From contig JAGTXZ010000021.1 in the NCBI GenBank assembly GCA_018398575.1, positions 1,240,001-1,304,000 of the forward strand: DNA of 64,000 nucleotides, written 5' to 3'. The notes under the pieces are model-generated. The model made no database searches. It was not told the origin of the DNA and worked only from the letters and a program-made list of their open reading frames with translations. This DNA is from Ampelomyces quisqualis. Lineage: Eukaryota; Ascomycota; Dothideomycetes; Pleosporales; Phaeosphaeriaceae. Made by a program: the position numbers and the translations under genes. Shown one piece after another: positions 10,621 to 22,539 of the stretch. Positions within the stretch are counted from its first letter, which is position 1, and each line of letters opens with the position of its first letter.

Positions 10621-12930
10621 CTACTTCGACATACTCCACATGTTCCGCACGTGGCAAACCATGGCTTCTGTATTACCGAACGCCTTGCATATGTCCATAG
10701 TGTGATCCGCTAGGGTGCCCAGGACGGACTGTCGGGGCCTCAACTGTTTACTCCTGCGAGAAATTCTGCAAAGCGACCTTCCCCCTGCGAAGTGAACGGC
10801 GTGCCAATTGTGGAACTTGCAATTCGCACTCTATGCACCGATGTAAGGATGTCTATTGATGGCATTTGAGACCCTCGATCTGGAGATCGGAAAGCTTTGA
10901 TGTAAGCGGTGGTTATTTCTAAATCCAGTGCTAGTGGCTGACTCCAACCAATGAACACACATTTTGATGCTCTAGAAGACGGGAGGCGTCCGGCTTCCAG
11001 GATCTAGGCCGGCTTCATTGTCCCGACGGCAATGCGGGAGCGTCTGCTATCATACGCACTTAGAAGGCAGCGCAACCTAAAGTCGCTGCCGCATAACAAG
11101 TAGGTGACACGAGCCTTACACGAGCTCCATTGCACCAGTGGCTGATGGTTGTCGAGTCGAAATGTTCACTCACAGGGTGACTGCAGAATTGGAAATTGGT
11201 CACCTTGGTTGTGCCCGCCGCACTCAAATTCGGGACAGAAGCTTCTCGGAAAAGGTAAAACTGCCACATTGGACTAGAATGTGATACTGCAGTATAGCAT
11301 CACTTCCTGGAGTTAGACATGATCAATGTCATTGTGTTGCAGCTCTCTGGTAGAAGGCTTACCTTGACATATAAAGCGATGTCAGCTCGCTCAGACACAT
11401 ACTACATAGAGGGCTCTCGACCAGATCTGCATCCTTGACTCAGTGAGACTTCCGTACTCGGAGTCGTGAAATTGCTGCACAATGCAGAGCCTGGTGGGGC
11501 CGGCGGGGGTGAGCGGCTCAAGGCGGCCGTTTTGGGACATACATGCAACTCGCATGAATCTCTATCTCGTTGCGAAGGGTTAACGTAGACGGAGAACGAA
11601 TGTGCCAGAGTTCGACGTTGACATTACAGGCTGAAGGTCCGCGGAGGTGTGACCCGACGTCCAGCTTAGTCGCGCTAGGGAAGGCAAAGCACGGACACAC
11701 GCGCATCAAATCTTCGCCGTCTTCCGGTATCCGTTCATTCATCCAGCAGAAATCTCTTGATAACATCACCTGATCATCGCGTTTGCAAGCTGGAGTCATT
11801 CTGCCGTTCAAACTCCGCCGCACTGGATCAAGTCTTCCGTCGCCGTAAACCGAGTCAAGCCATTGACTTCAATCGCATGAGCTTCACGTGTCAAGGTGGA
11901 CTCGGCTCGACACCCGCGCAGCCCTTACGCTCTGCTCTGCCTGTGTTATATCGACTGTAAAGCAGTATAGATAGCGATTTCCAAATGGTCAAAGCAGTGC
12001 CCAGAGCTGCGCTTGATCTTCACTCATTGAGTGCACTCGCCCCTGCATGAAAAATCCAAGGAATTGAACGGCTAATAGTTATACGACGCCGCCACCTCTG
12101 GCCCTGGGAGGAATGGAAGTTGTTGGTGCCGCTACGCCCAACTTGGTCCAGTTACCGAACTTGATGCGGCTCTCTGTCCGCCACGTGGTATCCATAACAT
12201 GGCCACCCAGGCGTTGGCCAAATGCGTGAGGCCCAAGTAAGTCGTGAAACAGTATACGTTAGCACTTCGAGGGCGACGAATCAAGAACTCCATGGAGAAC
12301 TCTCCGCTCAACAGATTGATTTGTGCATATGCTGCTTTTCTTTGCCAGAGAGGTAAACACTGAACTAAAACAAAGCAATTATCCTGCCGGTATCCACAGT
12401 ACCAGTCTAAGAAGACGGCTCGGAGATCCTCTCACCAGAGCCTGAATCCGCAGCTCCATAATGTCCAAATCGTGCCGCAGAAAGGCAGGATGCGAAACTC
12501 TAGTACACTACTAAACCTTGTTAGGCTCTAGTCTCTCACATGTCGAAGGAATTCGGGTTGTGGTGGCTCTTAGGACTCGCGTGTAGTACGCCACCCGGCC
12601 CACATCCCGCAATGACAGGTCGCTAATGATTAAGCTGTACTCAGAGAGTAGGCTGAGGCGGATGTAGAAGTCTCGATTGAAGTCAACCCCTAAATATGCC
12701 ACTGCTTCTAACACTCACCTCGTCGTTTGTTGCTTTGTAGTACATGCAGCATCTGCACTCCAGATACCTATGCAATTTACGCGGGACCTCGATCAAAGCC
12801 CTTAATCACTGCTCTTGAGCTCACGAAGCGTCCCCTTATTGTACCTGCCCTTGATCGATCACTTGCGACGATCACAGACGCGTACACCAAACTCCTGTTC
12901 GATCGGCCCGTCTTCCCCAGGAAGCCTCCA
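10621..12930. other. 2.3-kb intergenic region between divergent genes
   Basis: It separates the tyrosinase (minus) from the rhodopsin-fold membrane protein (plus). Open frames are short, without motifs or plausible splice joins, and I find no repeat, tRNA or transposon end. The 200 bp before 12931 is open in frame with the next gene but shows no family similarity, so I treat it as leader. Confidence 0.5.
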
Positions 12931-14273
12931 ATGGCTTCAGTACTGGAGATCCTACTCCCACGTCAGGCACCTCTACCACCCCCGCCTACTCCGGAAATAC
13001 TCGCCTACAACAATGCTCCTCAGATCGTTTCCATAACAGGGGCCTTCTTCGCCATGGCTGCAATTGCGGTACTGCTACGATGCTATGTTCGCATCGCCAT
13101 GCTCAAAACCTTTGGCGCAGATGACTACGTGATGGGTGTTGCGATGGTAACGTTGCAATTGCTCTTCATTGGCGGTTATCACTGACAGAATTGCAGATTT
13201 TGAACGCCGCCACGTTTGTGTGCTTTAAATTGCGGACAGACTATGGTCTCGGTCGCCATATCGTGGTGCTATACATGAATCCTACCAACGTACTGAAGTT
13301 TATGAAAGTGCAATATGTCCAGGCTTTGATCATGATGGTCGGAATATCTACTGTCAAGATGTCTATCGCCTTGACCTTGCTTCGATTGGCGAATCAGAAG
13401 ACGTATAGCCGGATCCTCTGGGGTGCTCTCATCTTCATAGTTCTGATGACTATAGGTTGCGGCGGTTCGCTCGTGTGGCAGTGCCTGCCTGTTGCTGCAG
13501 CCTGGGATTATTCACTTCGCCCGCCTCCCTTCGGAACAGGAAATGCGCGATGCTACAACACAGATGTCTTCAAGAGCTTGGGACTGATGAGTATGTGGTG
13601 ACATGAACACTTTTTGAACTTCTGAACAGCGCTCACCAATCTCGTAGACAGTATCCTTAACATCCTGACCGATGTTCTCTTCGCACTCTTGCCGGTTCCT
13701 TTGATTTGGCAATTACAGCTCAACATGCGGACGAAGATATCCCTCATAGCAATTCTGTCACTAGGATGGTTCGCATGCGCCGCGGCTGTTGCCAAATCTG
13801 TACTTCAAGCGAGGGTGTTTGAAGATCCGGACTGGTCCACGCATGATAATTTCAATATTCTTGGAATGGTCGAGTTCAGCATCGGCATCATTGCAAGCTC
13901 ATCTACTGCGCTCAAGCCTCTCTTTAAGAATTTTCTGGATACCGCCAGAGCCATGACATCTGGCACACGATCAAGAACAGGCGGCAGAGTCAAAGGATCG
14001 AAGAGCATGGGTTATTCGAAAACCGCAGATGGATACACCCAACAGGTTGGAATGCACAGCATGAGCAAACACGGTTCTTCGAGTACCCATCCGAACAGCT
14101 CTGAAAAGTCGCCATACCACGTCGCGGTTTCCACGCGTCCGACAGGTTGGGCAGATAGAGACGCATGGGAAGCACACCGGAACAATAGCGACGAGAGTAT
14201 CCATCCTCTCCAGCCAGGCCGTGACCCGGGATCTGGAGGTATCGTGCGGACTCAAGAGTTCACTGTACGTTGA
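12931..14273 (+). CDS. PTH11-like / fungal rhodopsin-domain integral membrane protein (411 aa)
   Basis: Exons are 12931-13146, 13197-13590 and 13648-14273. The second intron could end at 13629 (39 bp) or 13647 (57 bp), both in frame. I chose 13647 because it restores the family-typical GLMNSILNILTDVLFALLPVP and gives a normal intron length. The N-terminus MASVLEILLPRQ is followed by about seven hydrophobic helices. Diagnostic family motifs are GADDYVM after the second helix, DYGLGRH in the next loop, WQCLPVAAAW, and the D-x5-LP motif with LQLNMRTK. After the last helix comes a ~110-residue Ser/His/Gly-rich cytoplasmic tail. This fungal-specific family (PF20684-type, often called PTH11-like) includes putative G-protein-coupled receptors; whether this one signals is unknown. 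No CFEM domain is present. Confidence 0.88.
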
Positions 14274-14312
14274 GCAATGTATGGAATTAAGTAACAGACT
14301 CCGCAACAAACA

Positions 14313-14340
14313 AATCAAATATGGGTACCCATATTTGATT
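14313..14340. repeat. Perfect 28-bp palindrome in the left end of the MITE
   Basis: The sequence is identical to its reverse complement, centred on GGTACC; each arm begins AATCAAATATG. It directly follows the terminal repeat and may be a sub-terminal binding site or a replication/fold-back scar. Confidence 0.9.
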
Positions 14341-14609
14341 TATTTGGTAAAATTGGCAGCCAGGCCATATTTAATTTGTTTGTTTGGTGTTTTAGGCTTG
14401 TATATTTGGTTATTTGACAAATATTCGGTATACGAAGTCTTGGCGCTCCATGTTTGGTGTTTTGATCAGCCAGCAGCTGCCAGACGCCTCACGCGTTGCT
14501 CTGATTGTCCTTTTGCGTATAAGATCATTGTCGCTGATATTGCTGTTACTAACATTGCTGTCGCTGTTGTTGTAGCTACAGCGCTTGTGGGTGTATTAGG
14601 TATATAACT

Positions 14610-14648
14610 AGGTCATGTGATCAGGTCATGTGATCAGGTCATGTAACT
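14610..14648. repeat. 13-bp tandem repeat x 3 inside the MITE
   Basis: The unit AGGTCATGTGATC is repeated at 14610-14622 and 14623-14635, with a third, diverged copy at 14636-14648. Confidence 0.85.
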
Positions 14649-14828
14649 ATCCACTTAGCGTCCTTGAGGGTAAACGCGATAACTTAGCTAAAACTTAGCG
14701 AAAACGTAGCTATATATTAAAACACCAAATATTTGCAAATATTTGCAAATAATCTAACCTTTATATCTGATTTGTTTGGTAAAATAGCTACCTATATTTG
14801 ATTCATATTTGTTTGTTGTGGAGTCTGT

Positions 14829-17800
14829 TAAGTAATATAGTGCTATAAAATGCGCATATCCTAGATCAACGCGATTTCGGAACATCTAAGCATCAAACAT
14901 GGCGCTGTGGCAGAAGAATCCCACCTCAGGGCTTTCCCACGATGGCCAAATTGTGGTGTGAGCTTGCACTTCGCAGCGTGGGATATCTCGAACCATGTCT
15001 TCAAGCATGTACGATTGGCGTCCAGCACATCACATGCAAACTAAGAAGTGACTTTCAGAAGCTCCTTCGGCGCTGGCTGCACTAGATCCAATACCCGTTC
15101 AAACCGGGGAATTTTTCAAAACAGCCTATTGATACTAGTCTTGCCAAACACCAAACCCGAAATTTGTCGACTGTATCCAGATTGTAAGAAACAGGCAGAC
15201 TGTTCGTCTCGTTCTGCGCGAATGCAGTGCAAGCTCAGTCTCCTATGCTATTGATCATGTCGCAACACCACCAGCGCTTCTTACGAGCTCTCGCATGGCT
15301 GTTTAACTACATCTAGACGACCGCATCTACTTGTTAAAAATTTACTATGCCAATTTCCAAGCGGTAGAAATTTAGGCAGCTCGTAGCGAGGTCTAAACAG
15401 GCCCCAGGGGACGGCTCGGCGGCGCCCTGGGATCAGGGACGGTTTGACAGTTTCACACGGCTTGCATGGAGTTTGAGTCGTGAGTCTTGACTGATGTCCG
15501 TGCGGTGATTCGAAGGATTGACCGAAAGAAGGCTTTAATGGATCGAAGGACGAAACTCAGCGCACCAGTATGAAATTTGCATTCTTCTCGTTCTATAGAT
15601 CTTATTTTGATGAGATGATGGATTGATATTACGAAATTTTGTAATACTTCAAGACATTCTGCGGCATGATGAAGGAAGCAGCTGCGTGGTGTTGTCGTAT
15701 CACAACTCAGTCAGACTTCGGATCTACTTTGAGGATACTGTAACGGTAGCTCGATTGCTGCTACTCGTTGGAGTAAGTTAGGTCGGAAACTTTGAGAGTC
15801 ACGTGCGGGACTCAAAGTTGGCAAGACCAATAGAACCTGCACAGCGATTTGAAAAGTGGGCTGCCCTCCAATCGTCTTATGTGGCAAAACCCGTGACTAT
15901 CAAACTACCCGGGCGCTTGAGTAATCAGTACGGAGACGGAGTACCGTTACTGTAAAAGTCAATGTCCTCACCGCTCGGTGCTCCTTAGTCAAATCGCTAT
16001 TTGTCCAGGAAGTCCTAGTTGAATGGTAGTCCGCGCTATCTATAACGTATCGACCACGCCTGATCACCTCGATACCGAAGCAACATAGGGTCTGTATAAT
16101 TAACACGTCTGCTCTCACGTCTGCAGTGACATACGTTAACTTTACCTCTGGCAGCAACTTCTAGAGCCCTATTAACGCGATGCATTTGCCTAGACACACT
16201 CTCAGCCCTACACTAAACGTTAAGTATCCTACTTGAGTTCAATCGTTCAAACCCGCGTTTCTCGCTCGTTATCCACCGCTCAAGCTGGAACTCTTCCGCG
16301 CCTGTACTGCATTGACGGTGTAGAATGCCGTGTCTCGCTGCATGGTAGACGCATGCGGCATGACTCGTAACCTCCGTACCTGCATGAATGTAATGCCTGT
16401 CGATAATTTTGCCGCCTTCCGGCACCACCCTTGAAAAGAGCTTAGTCGCAGGAAGGTTGAGTCTCAGAACCCTCCTTTATGCATGCGACAAAGAACCATG
16501 AATTCTTCGTGCTTCCTCGGTCCGGGTGGGCATAGAAAGAAGCCTTATCCATGCGAGCGCTGTGCTAGATAGTCGTTTCAGCTCGGGCTTGAATGATTAC
16601 CGGTAGCGTGATATGTACTCGACTTTATGGAGGCATTAGTGCCGGCCCATTTACCTATCCTCGAGACAGCTCAACGCGACCAGATTTTAAATAGCAGAAA
16701 AGAATGTGATCAAGTTTACTGTCGCAGGGAATCAGTGTCTGCGGAAATCGCCTTTTCTTCAATCTGCTTCTCTCACGCGCTTACCTGATTGACAACCGGC
16801 CTCGCACATTATCTAGCCTATACCGCTTTCCTACGAGACGGAAGGCAAGAACCATGATCTAATCTTTGGAATCTTTAAGGTATGCTCTCTAAGGTACCTT
16901 CAGCGTCACCCAGATCCCAAAAAATGTTAGACCTTTCCGCCAGTTTCCTAGAATGTTCTTGTCTTGCTCGTGTTCGACACTGCAAAAGGGCGTCCTGAAT
17001 AATATCACGCTTATCATGTCTGCAGCAAACTCCACAACCCTAAAAAAACACGCAAATTTTGCGTTCGCCGCGACCTTTTCTCCTATCTTCAATTTGAACA
17101 GTCTGACTTGGTCGTTAAAGCGAGACCCTGACGTGGTTTTTAGCTGCCTAACAGCTCAAGGTGCATTTGACAGAGCCTTGCGCAGAGATCGAGGTTGTTT
17201 GCTGTCAAGAGTCGCGAAGAGGTGTAGAGGACCAAGAGCGTCCGTACCATATAGTCCAGCCTTTTGATTGAAGATTGGATCCACTATCTCGTTGGTCCAC
17301 GTTGCCCACCCACAATAACCGTGTTCGGGTCAAACGGAACCAAAACCACGAGGCTTATGCGCGTCTACAAGACGTCATCGATGAATTTTGTGTGAAAAAG
17401 AAAGTTTGCTCCTATAAGCCCCCTGCACTCTACCTACCACGAACGCAAGAACAGTCATTCAGAATGACAGTAACTCAGGGGAATAAGCAAGCTTTCATTC
17501 GTCACCAAGTCGTCACAGATGTGCTGACTGGCGACATAGAGCTCTCTTACGATTTGACGGTACAATGACCTGACATTCGGTTGAGACTTACGCCAGAGAA
17601 AGCTGGAGTTGAGCTAGGCCGCAAAGAAACTCAACCAAACCCGTCATTATACCTGAACCCCACGGTATGAACATATCCACAAGCCCAGAACTTCATCTCT
17701 AAGCTGATATGACCTGATAGCCGTCAACACATCTTGACAATCTCGTTCTTATAATCAAGCCAGACAGCGAGCAGAAGCAAGAAGAAAACGCTAATAACAA

Positions 17801-18299
17801 GATTTCATACTTTGCTCACATTCGACACGGGTTCGCAGCTAGCGTTTCCGTTAAGCTCCATGGCCCTCTGTCCATTCCGAAGGCATCAGAACTATCTCTA
17901 TGCTTATCACTATCTCCACTTCCAAAATATCTCTACTCTCAACCTCATTGCTACGTTTTCACGCTGGCAAGTACCTCTGGTAGCGGTCAGATCACAATCG
18001 ACGACTTCCAAGAAATGCAGAAGCCATATGTGGCGGCGATTTCTAGCAATCAGTAATAAAAGGACATCAAGGATAGATGGGGCTTCAATTTACTGAAACT
18101 AATTAAGATGAAAGGGTTGAAGATCGAGGCTGCGACGTTCATGCAGGTGGGAAGGACATTGAAGAGTGCGGCGCATACAGCGGGCCTGATAGCTCAAAGA
18201 ATGGCGAACAAGGTCACAGGAAAGTAATTCTTCAAGAGTGAGTACTATATTGGCGAGTTGCAAGGCCATGTATGAGCTCTACGCAAAAACATCAAGGGG
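14829..18299. other. 3.5-kb region without a convincing gene
   Basis: Scattered short frames only. The longest (17275-17568, plus) has a Lys/Arg-rich start and no motif I recognise. At 18090-18230 a plus-strand stretch reads plausibly in frame (MKGLKIEAATFMQVGRTLKS and on) but has no start, partner exon or family match. The lack of continuous frames and the neighbouring degraded aldo-keto reductase suggest decayed gene remnants. Confidence 0.45.
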
Positions 18300-18540
18300 T
18301 TAGTTTGGTAGATAGTGTCGTAGATCATTGAACCTCCGTCTCATATCCAACGCCGCTATTGAGCCAAGCTCGTCTTTCGATAGACTGAAACTTGTGACGT
18401 CCAAGTCTTGTGCCAAGCAATATTTGCTTTTTGACCTAGGAATGACAGCGATGTTTCTTTGAGTCGCCCACATGAGCAGAAACTGCGCAGGTTTCCTGCC
18501 CTTATTTTTGGCCACCAACTTTACAGTCTCTACACCAAAC
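18300..18540 (-). pseudogene. Aldo-keto reductase, C-terminal remnant
   Basis: The minus-strand frame carries the C-terminal third of the NAD(P)H-dependent aldo-keto reductase family. It has the helix and cofactor loop (GRKPAQFLLMWATQRNIAVIP, followed by a Ser/Lys phosphate-binding stretch) and the tail FSLSKDELGSIAALDMRRRF. The N-terminal part, with the catalytic Tyr and the Asp-Lys-His residues, is not recognisable upstream: frames between 18540 and 19080 are broken and share no clear AKR motif. I read it as a truncated relic rather than a multi-exon gene. A badly diverged 5' part cannot be ruled out; a fragment near 18610 (YGTSLAYSHL) faintly recalls the AYSPLG motif. Confidence 0.6.
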
Positions 18541-19139
18541 AACCGCGAAAGTTTGGCAGCACTCTGCCTGAAATCTAGGGGGTGCTCCAAGAAAGACTGA
18601 AGTTCAAATGAGAATATGCGAGGCTAGTGCCATATGTTTGCGGCAGATATATCTATAAAGCCCGTTTGTGAGGACATAGCATTCAAGCAGCGTGCTTAGT
18701 TGTCCGCCGGTGTCTTTGGGGGCTCGTCAGAAATGCGCTAATTTGGTGACGTAATTGAGCTTACCGAACTTGTGCCTTTCCTTTCCGTAAAGGGAACAGT
18801 GGGATAGGGTGCCGCTCTGGCTGGCGTCCTCGAGCAGCAGCAGTTCATGCCATAAATATTCTCGCAGACCAATCTTCCGAGCGATGCACAAACGCGTCGA
18901 AGTAACTTCTGCTTTCCCCCAAATTTGCCTGTCGCGCATAATAAGCCTCGAGCATCGACAAGTCTAATGCAGCAGGGTTCATCGGAAGCTGCACTGTAAA
19001 AGCAAGGCATGAGATCTGAAGCTTGCCACCCGCGGTGATACAAGTGCCTATTTCTACTGAAAGCGACACCGAAAGATCTTCGATCTAGATTTCATGCAAC
19101 AGGGATTAACACCGCGCTACAGCATCAGTGAGTCAAGCA
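18541..19139. other. Probable decayed upstream part of the aldo-keto reductase and promoter of the next regulator
   Basis: Three overlapping minus-strand frames exist but none shows a confident domain. The right-hand portion should contain the promoter of the Zn2Cys6 gene starting at 19140. Confidence 0.35.
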
Positions 19140-21281
19140 ATGCCTAGGAAACGGTCTCGAAAGGGTTGTTTGACGTGTCGCACGCGCAGGCGTAAATGTA
19201 CGTACCATTCCTGATGTTGCTTCTTTGATTCACTCTTGAACATCCTGAGAGACCTAATGCCCAACCAAACGAACCTTGGCAGGCTGAGGTTGTCGAGCCC
19301 TATAAGGAGACCATAACACTCACAATTCAGACTAGAACACTACACTAAAGAAGACGATAATCTAACTGTGGCAGGCGATGAGAAACGTCCGATCTGCCAG
19401 AACTGCACGGACAAGAAGCTGGAGTGTCGGTATCCAGCGTTATTCCAATTTCTGAGCAAGAACATTTACACGCTCGAGGCCGAGAACGGTGGAAGATTTG
19501 CAAACGTACAGTTCGCATCAGATAATGGGGAGAACGCCGTTGTTGGAGCCGTTGGCAATCGGCAGATCGTGCCTGTTGTGCAAGAAGATGCTTTTGCAGC
19601 TCATGCACAAGAGCATGTTACCGAAAACTGCCCTCGGAGCTTAGAGCTACAAAATGTGGTCAGCTGCACCCCGTCGCCGAACAGGTACGAGTTCGCCTTG
19701 TATGGATTAATGGCGCTGAGTTCTGCGAGTACAGAACATGGAGAGACCATGGCTTTGACTGCGGGAGAAAATCATCTGGAAGGTGTTAATCTGAGTAGAT
19801 TGACAGACAATTGTCCCTTAGAGTCCGATCCGCTCCATGATGAGCCGCCCTTTGAGGGCAGCAGCACGCACCATGTGTGGCAAGTCCGGAACGAACGCCA
19901 CTCTAGAACCTCACAAATTCCAGAAATTGGAACAGCTGCAACCGATTACGTCAATATTCCGATGGGGAGTGTAGAGCAACACATGCTCGATAACCTTCCG
20001 GAAAATTCAAGTAGTGAGCTGGCTTCGCGTGGTCGGGATGCATGTAGTCCTTCTCTTCAGAATCTGACATGGTCTGCCGGGTCAGGGGCGACACAAACCG
20101 AAGAAGAATTATCCTTGTTGAGAAGTTATCGCTACCGAATAGCACCTTGGGTAGGTTATCTCAGAACGCCATCCGTCACACATCGCTGAAGGGAATAGCT
20201 CGACATGTGCGATATCCACCAGACTTTTGGTGTTCAGGTTCTTCTGCTGTCAGTGAAATCTGCCCTCGTACGCGAGAGGATATTGAAAGTAAGCAAGACC
20301 GTGCATACTGAAGATCTGCCATCCACGCCGCAAGTGGAGACCCAAGATAATCTAGGGTACAAATCAAGTCAGGAAGCATCACAAGGTGCAATCTCGAGTG
20401 TGCTGAGTCTTGTAGAAGATGTTGTTGGTAATTTGATTCGTTTTTGGGAGGCCGAAGAAATTGACCAGCGGGGAAAGTTGATCCTTGAGGCTCTACTTTC
20501 CAATCTCGACAATGGTTCTCTCCTTGTTACATCTGCTTACTGGTTGGCGTTGAGAATCGGTAAGCTATCCATGAACTCTGGCTATCTTGGCACTGACATC
20601 GAGACAGAGCTGAGCTGTGGAATCATGGCCACTCACCCTATTTATCTACCATTGCCATTTCTGGCTTCGAGTGGTATGCAAACAGCTGCTGACCATGACA
20701 TCACCAACCGGATCGCGATCGCTTTGTGTTCTGAAGCGGTCATGTTCGCCCATGAGGACGATAGTCGGTGGCTCCAGCAACGACACGGGCTAAACCGCGT
20801 GGAGGTCTGGAACATGCTGATCCACGAACTCGGTGCCTGGTTCAAGAATCGTCCTTTAGAGTACCAACCAATTATCGAATTGTACTCGAAAGATGGCATC
20901 CAAAGCGAGCATGATTTCCCAATTATTGCCTTTACGAATAGTGCCGCGATTTTGGCAAATTCCTTGTTTCACCTTGGCATGTTGCTGCTCTTACAGCACA
21001 AGCCACGCATCCGCGGTAGCATTGGCTCTAATTCTTCCTCAATGTCAAAACTGTGGCATGGCCATCGAATATGTGGTATAGCGATTCAGAATGACCAGCC
21101 AACAAGCTGGGATCCTTCTCTTCTGGCTTCGCTCATTGTGGCAGCTCGAACGGTAACCCACCGAAGTCAGCAGGCAATCGTCCTCCAGACGCTTCAGAAA
21201 GTGCAAGACTTGACTCATTGGAATATTTCACGTTCCATCGAAGATCTGACTCGCGAATGGCGACTTGGTGATGGATGGTAA
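19140..21281 (+). CDS. Zn2Cys6 transcription factor with Fungal_trans_2 domain (638 aa)
   Basis: Exons are 19140-19197, 19375-20150 and 20199-21281 (639 codons). The 177-bp first intron splits the zinc cluster and joins in phase 1 as RKC-DEKRPICQNC, giving the complete C6 motif (GCLTCRTRRRKC then CQNCTDKKLEC). The 48-bp second intron joins APW to LDMCDIHQTFGVQV, the expected start of the Fungal_trans_2 region. That region runs to the C-terminus, ending with the conserved ICGIAIQN, WDPSLLASLIVAAR and LTHWNISRSIEDL motifs. All conserved blocks are present, so the gene looks intact. Such proteins bind DNA through the binuclear zinc cluster and often regulate adjacent catabolic or secondary-metabolite genes. 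It converges with a related, disrupted regulator whose stop lies only 46 bp away. Confidence 0.9.
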
Positions 21282-21327
21282 AGAATGCTCCGAGCATACC
21301 GATGATACGGTTCTGTCGAGTCTGACA

Positions 21328-21721
21328 TTATTGGGCTGAGGGTATGATAAGCTCAAAATCAATCGGAACTTTGTAGCCCCAGGTGTGTTCGAGATCGCGA
21401 ATTCTCCACGTTGAAGTCCATCCAGTCAATGCCTCGATACTTTTAATCGTCTTCACCACTAAAGCCTGCTCTGAGATGTGGCTCAACAATCGACCAGCGA
21501 TCCATAGAGGCTGTATAGCGTTGTTGAGACATCCTTCGTGAGGATTGCTGATCGAGATACCGCAGATTCGCTTCACATGCCAAATCTGGGAGTCGGTGGG
21601 TACGGTGGCAGGTGTGGCCCTGCACTTGCTTCTAGCCGTGAGAAGGAGGACTGAGGAGGTGTGATATAGCTGGTTTGACGAGATTGCGGCCCAGTGTGCA
21701 AACAGAATGTGGGGAAAGGGC
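21328..21721 (-). pseudogene. 3' part of a Fungal_trans_2 regulator split by a retrotransposon
   Basis: This is the C-terminal ~130 codons of the regulator whose 5' part is at 34971-36088. Reading from the insertion point it gives FPHILFAHWAAISSNQLYHT, then the WHVKRICGISISN, LWIAGRLLS and IEALTGWTSTWRIRDLEHTW blocks typical of the end of this family, with a stop at 21328. It has no promoter of its own. The target duplication AGGGC is at 21717-21721. Without the 13.25-kb insertion the frame would be continuous with the 5' part. Only the C-terminal region is here, so it cannot work alone. Confidence 0.9.
21717..21721. repeat. Left target-site duplication (AGGGC)
   Basis: Five bases before the left LTR, identical to the five after the right LTR. 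A 5-bp duplication is usual for Ty3/gypsy integrases. Confidence 0.9.
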
Positions 21722-21894
21722 TGCTACAGAACAGATCGGGTATGGAGTTTCCATGAAGGATCTCCCATTAGGGCTTAGTGCCTTGGCAGTGCCTGCCTGT
21801 AGATAGCTCAAGCCGTCACCTCTATAAAACACTACACTCAATACAATCACAGGATACAACACGCTTTTGCTGTCTTTAGGCTTTAGCTATAGCA
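21722..21894 (+). repeat. Left (5') LTR, 173 bp
   Basis: Aligns end to end with 34798-34970 at equal length. Its outer part is nearly unmutated, while its inner end carries C-to-T changes (for example TTTAGGCTTTAGC where the other copy has TTTGGGCCTCGGC). Confidence 0.93.
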
Positions 21895-22539
21895 TCTAGT
21901 AGCTAAAAACTCTTAATCTGTATTGCGCAGTGCCGCCTGTTTTTGCTCTCACCTGTTAATAAGAGGTACTATTGCAGTCCTGCCCTTTTGCCTACAAAAG
22001 GCTTACAAACCTTTTCTTCTTTACTACTTATGTATTACTACTTTACCTACGCCTGTTTTTGCTCTGTTAGCATAGCTAACTGCTTAAAACAGCAAAGACC
22101 TAGGTTAAAACATAACAATTAGGCCTTATACCTAATACCTCCTAGGAAACCTATTAGCAGCTAAGAGCTTAAGAGACTTAACTTTAATAAATAGAGCTAA
22201 TCCTTCTTACTGCGTCGCACACGCTAATCTACCTTACAATTCTAGTCTCTTTCTGCTATACGCTTGCTAGTCCTAGAACTAGGCTAACAAATACTGCCCT
22301 AGCAACTACAAAGAGGCAGTAGCTAGAAAGAAAAGAAACTACTACTAGAGCTAGTTAAGGAAGGACTAGTAGTTAGGAAAACTACTAGATTAAATCTAGA
22401 ACTAGCTACCCTAGTTACTAGAAAAGTAACTAACTAAATTAAGAATTAGCCTTTAGAGTTGCTGCTAAGTAGACACCTGCGCCCTAACAGCCTTACCTTT
22501 TCCTGTTTTCTTAGACACTCTCTAACTCTCTTCTCTCTT

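Larger units (their letters stand above)
14294..14828. mobile_element. Non-autonomous Tc1/mariner-type element (MITE), 535 bp
   Basis: Terminal inverted repeats share ACAGACTCCRCAACAAACAA: the left end starts at 14294 and the right end is its complement ending at 14828. A TA dinucleotide borders each side (14292-14293 and 14829-14830), as expected for a TA target duplication. The interior is AT-rich, has no transposase and contains a perfect palindrome and a 13-bp tandem repeat, listed separately. A 128-codon open frame crosses the left end but resembles no protein. It sits about 20 bp after the stop codon of the rhodopsin-fold gene, so it may supply that gene's 3' UTR. Confidence 0.85.

Noticed and set aside
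13591..13629. 39-bp version of intron 2 in the rhodopsin-fold gene.
   Set aside because: The 57-bp alternative gives the family motif NSILNILTD and a more normal intron length; both keep frame, so RNA data should decide.
14221..14607. 128-codon plus-strand frame after the rhodopsin-fold gene.
   Set aside because: It runs through the MITE terminal repeat and palindrome and has no protein similarity or codon texture.
17275..17568. 97-codon plus-strand frame as a small gene.
   Set aside because: No recognisable domain, no plausible partner exon, and it sits in a region of broken frames.
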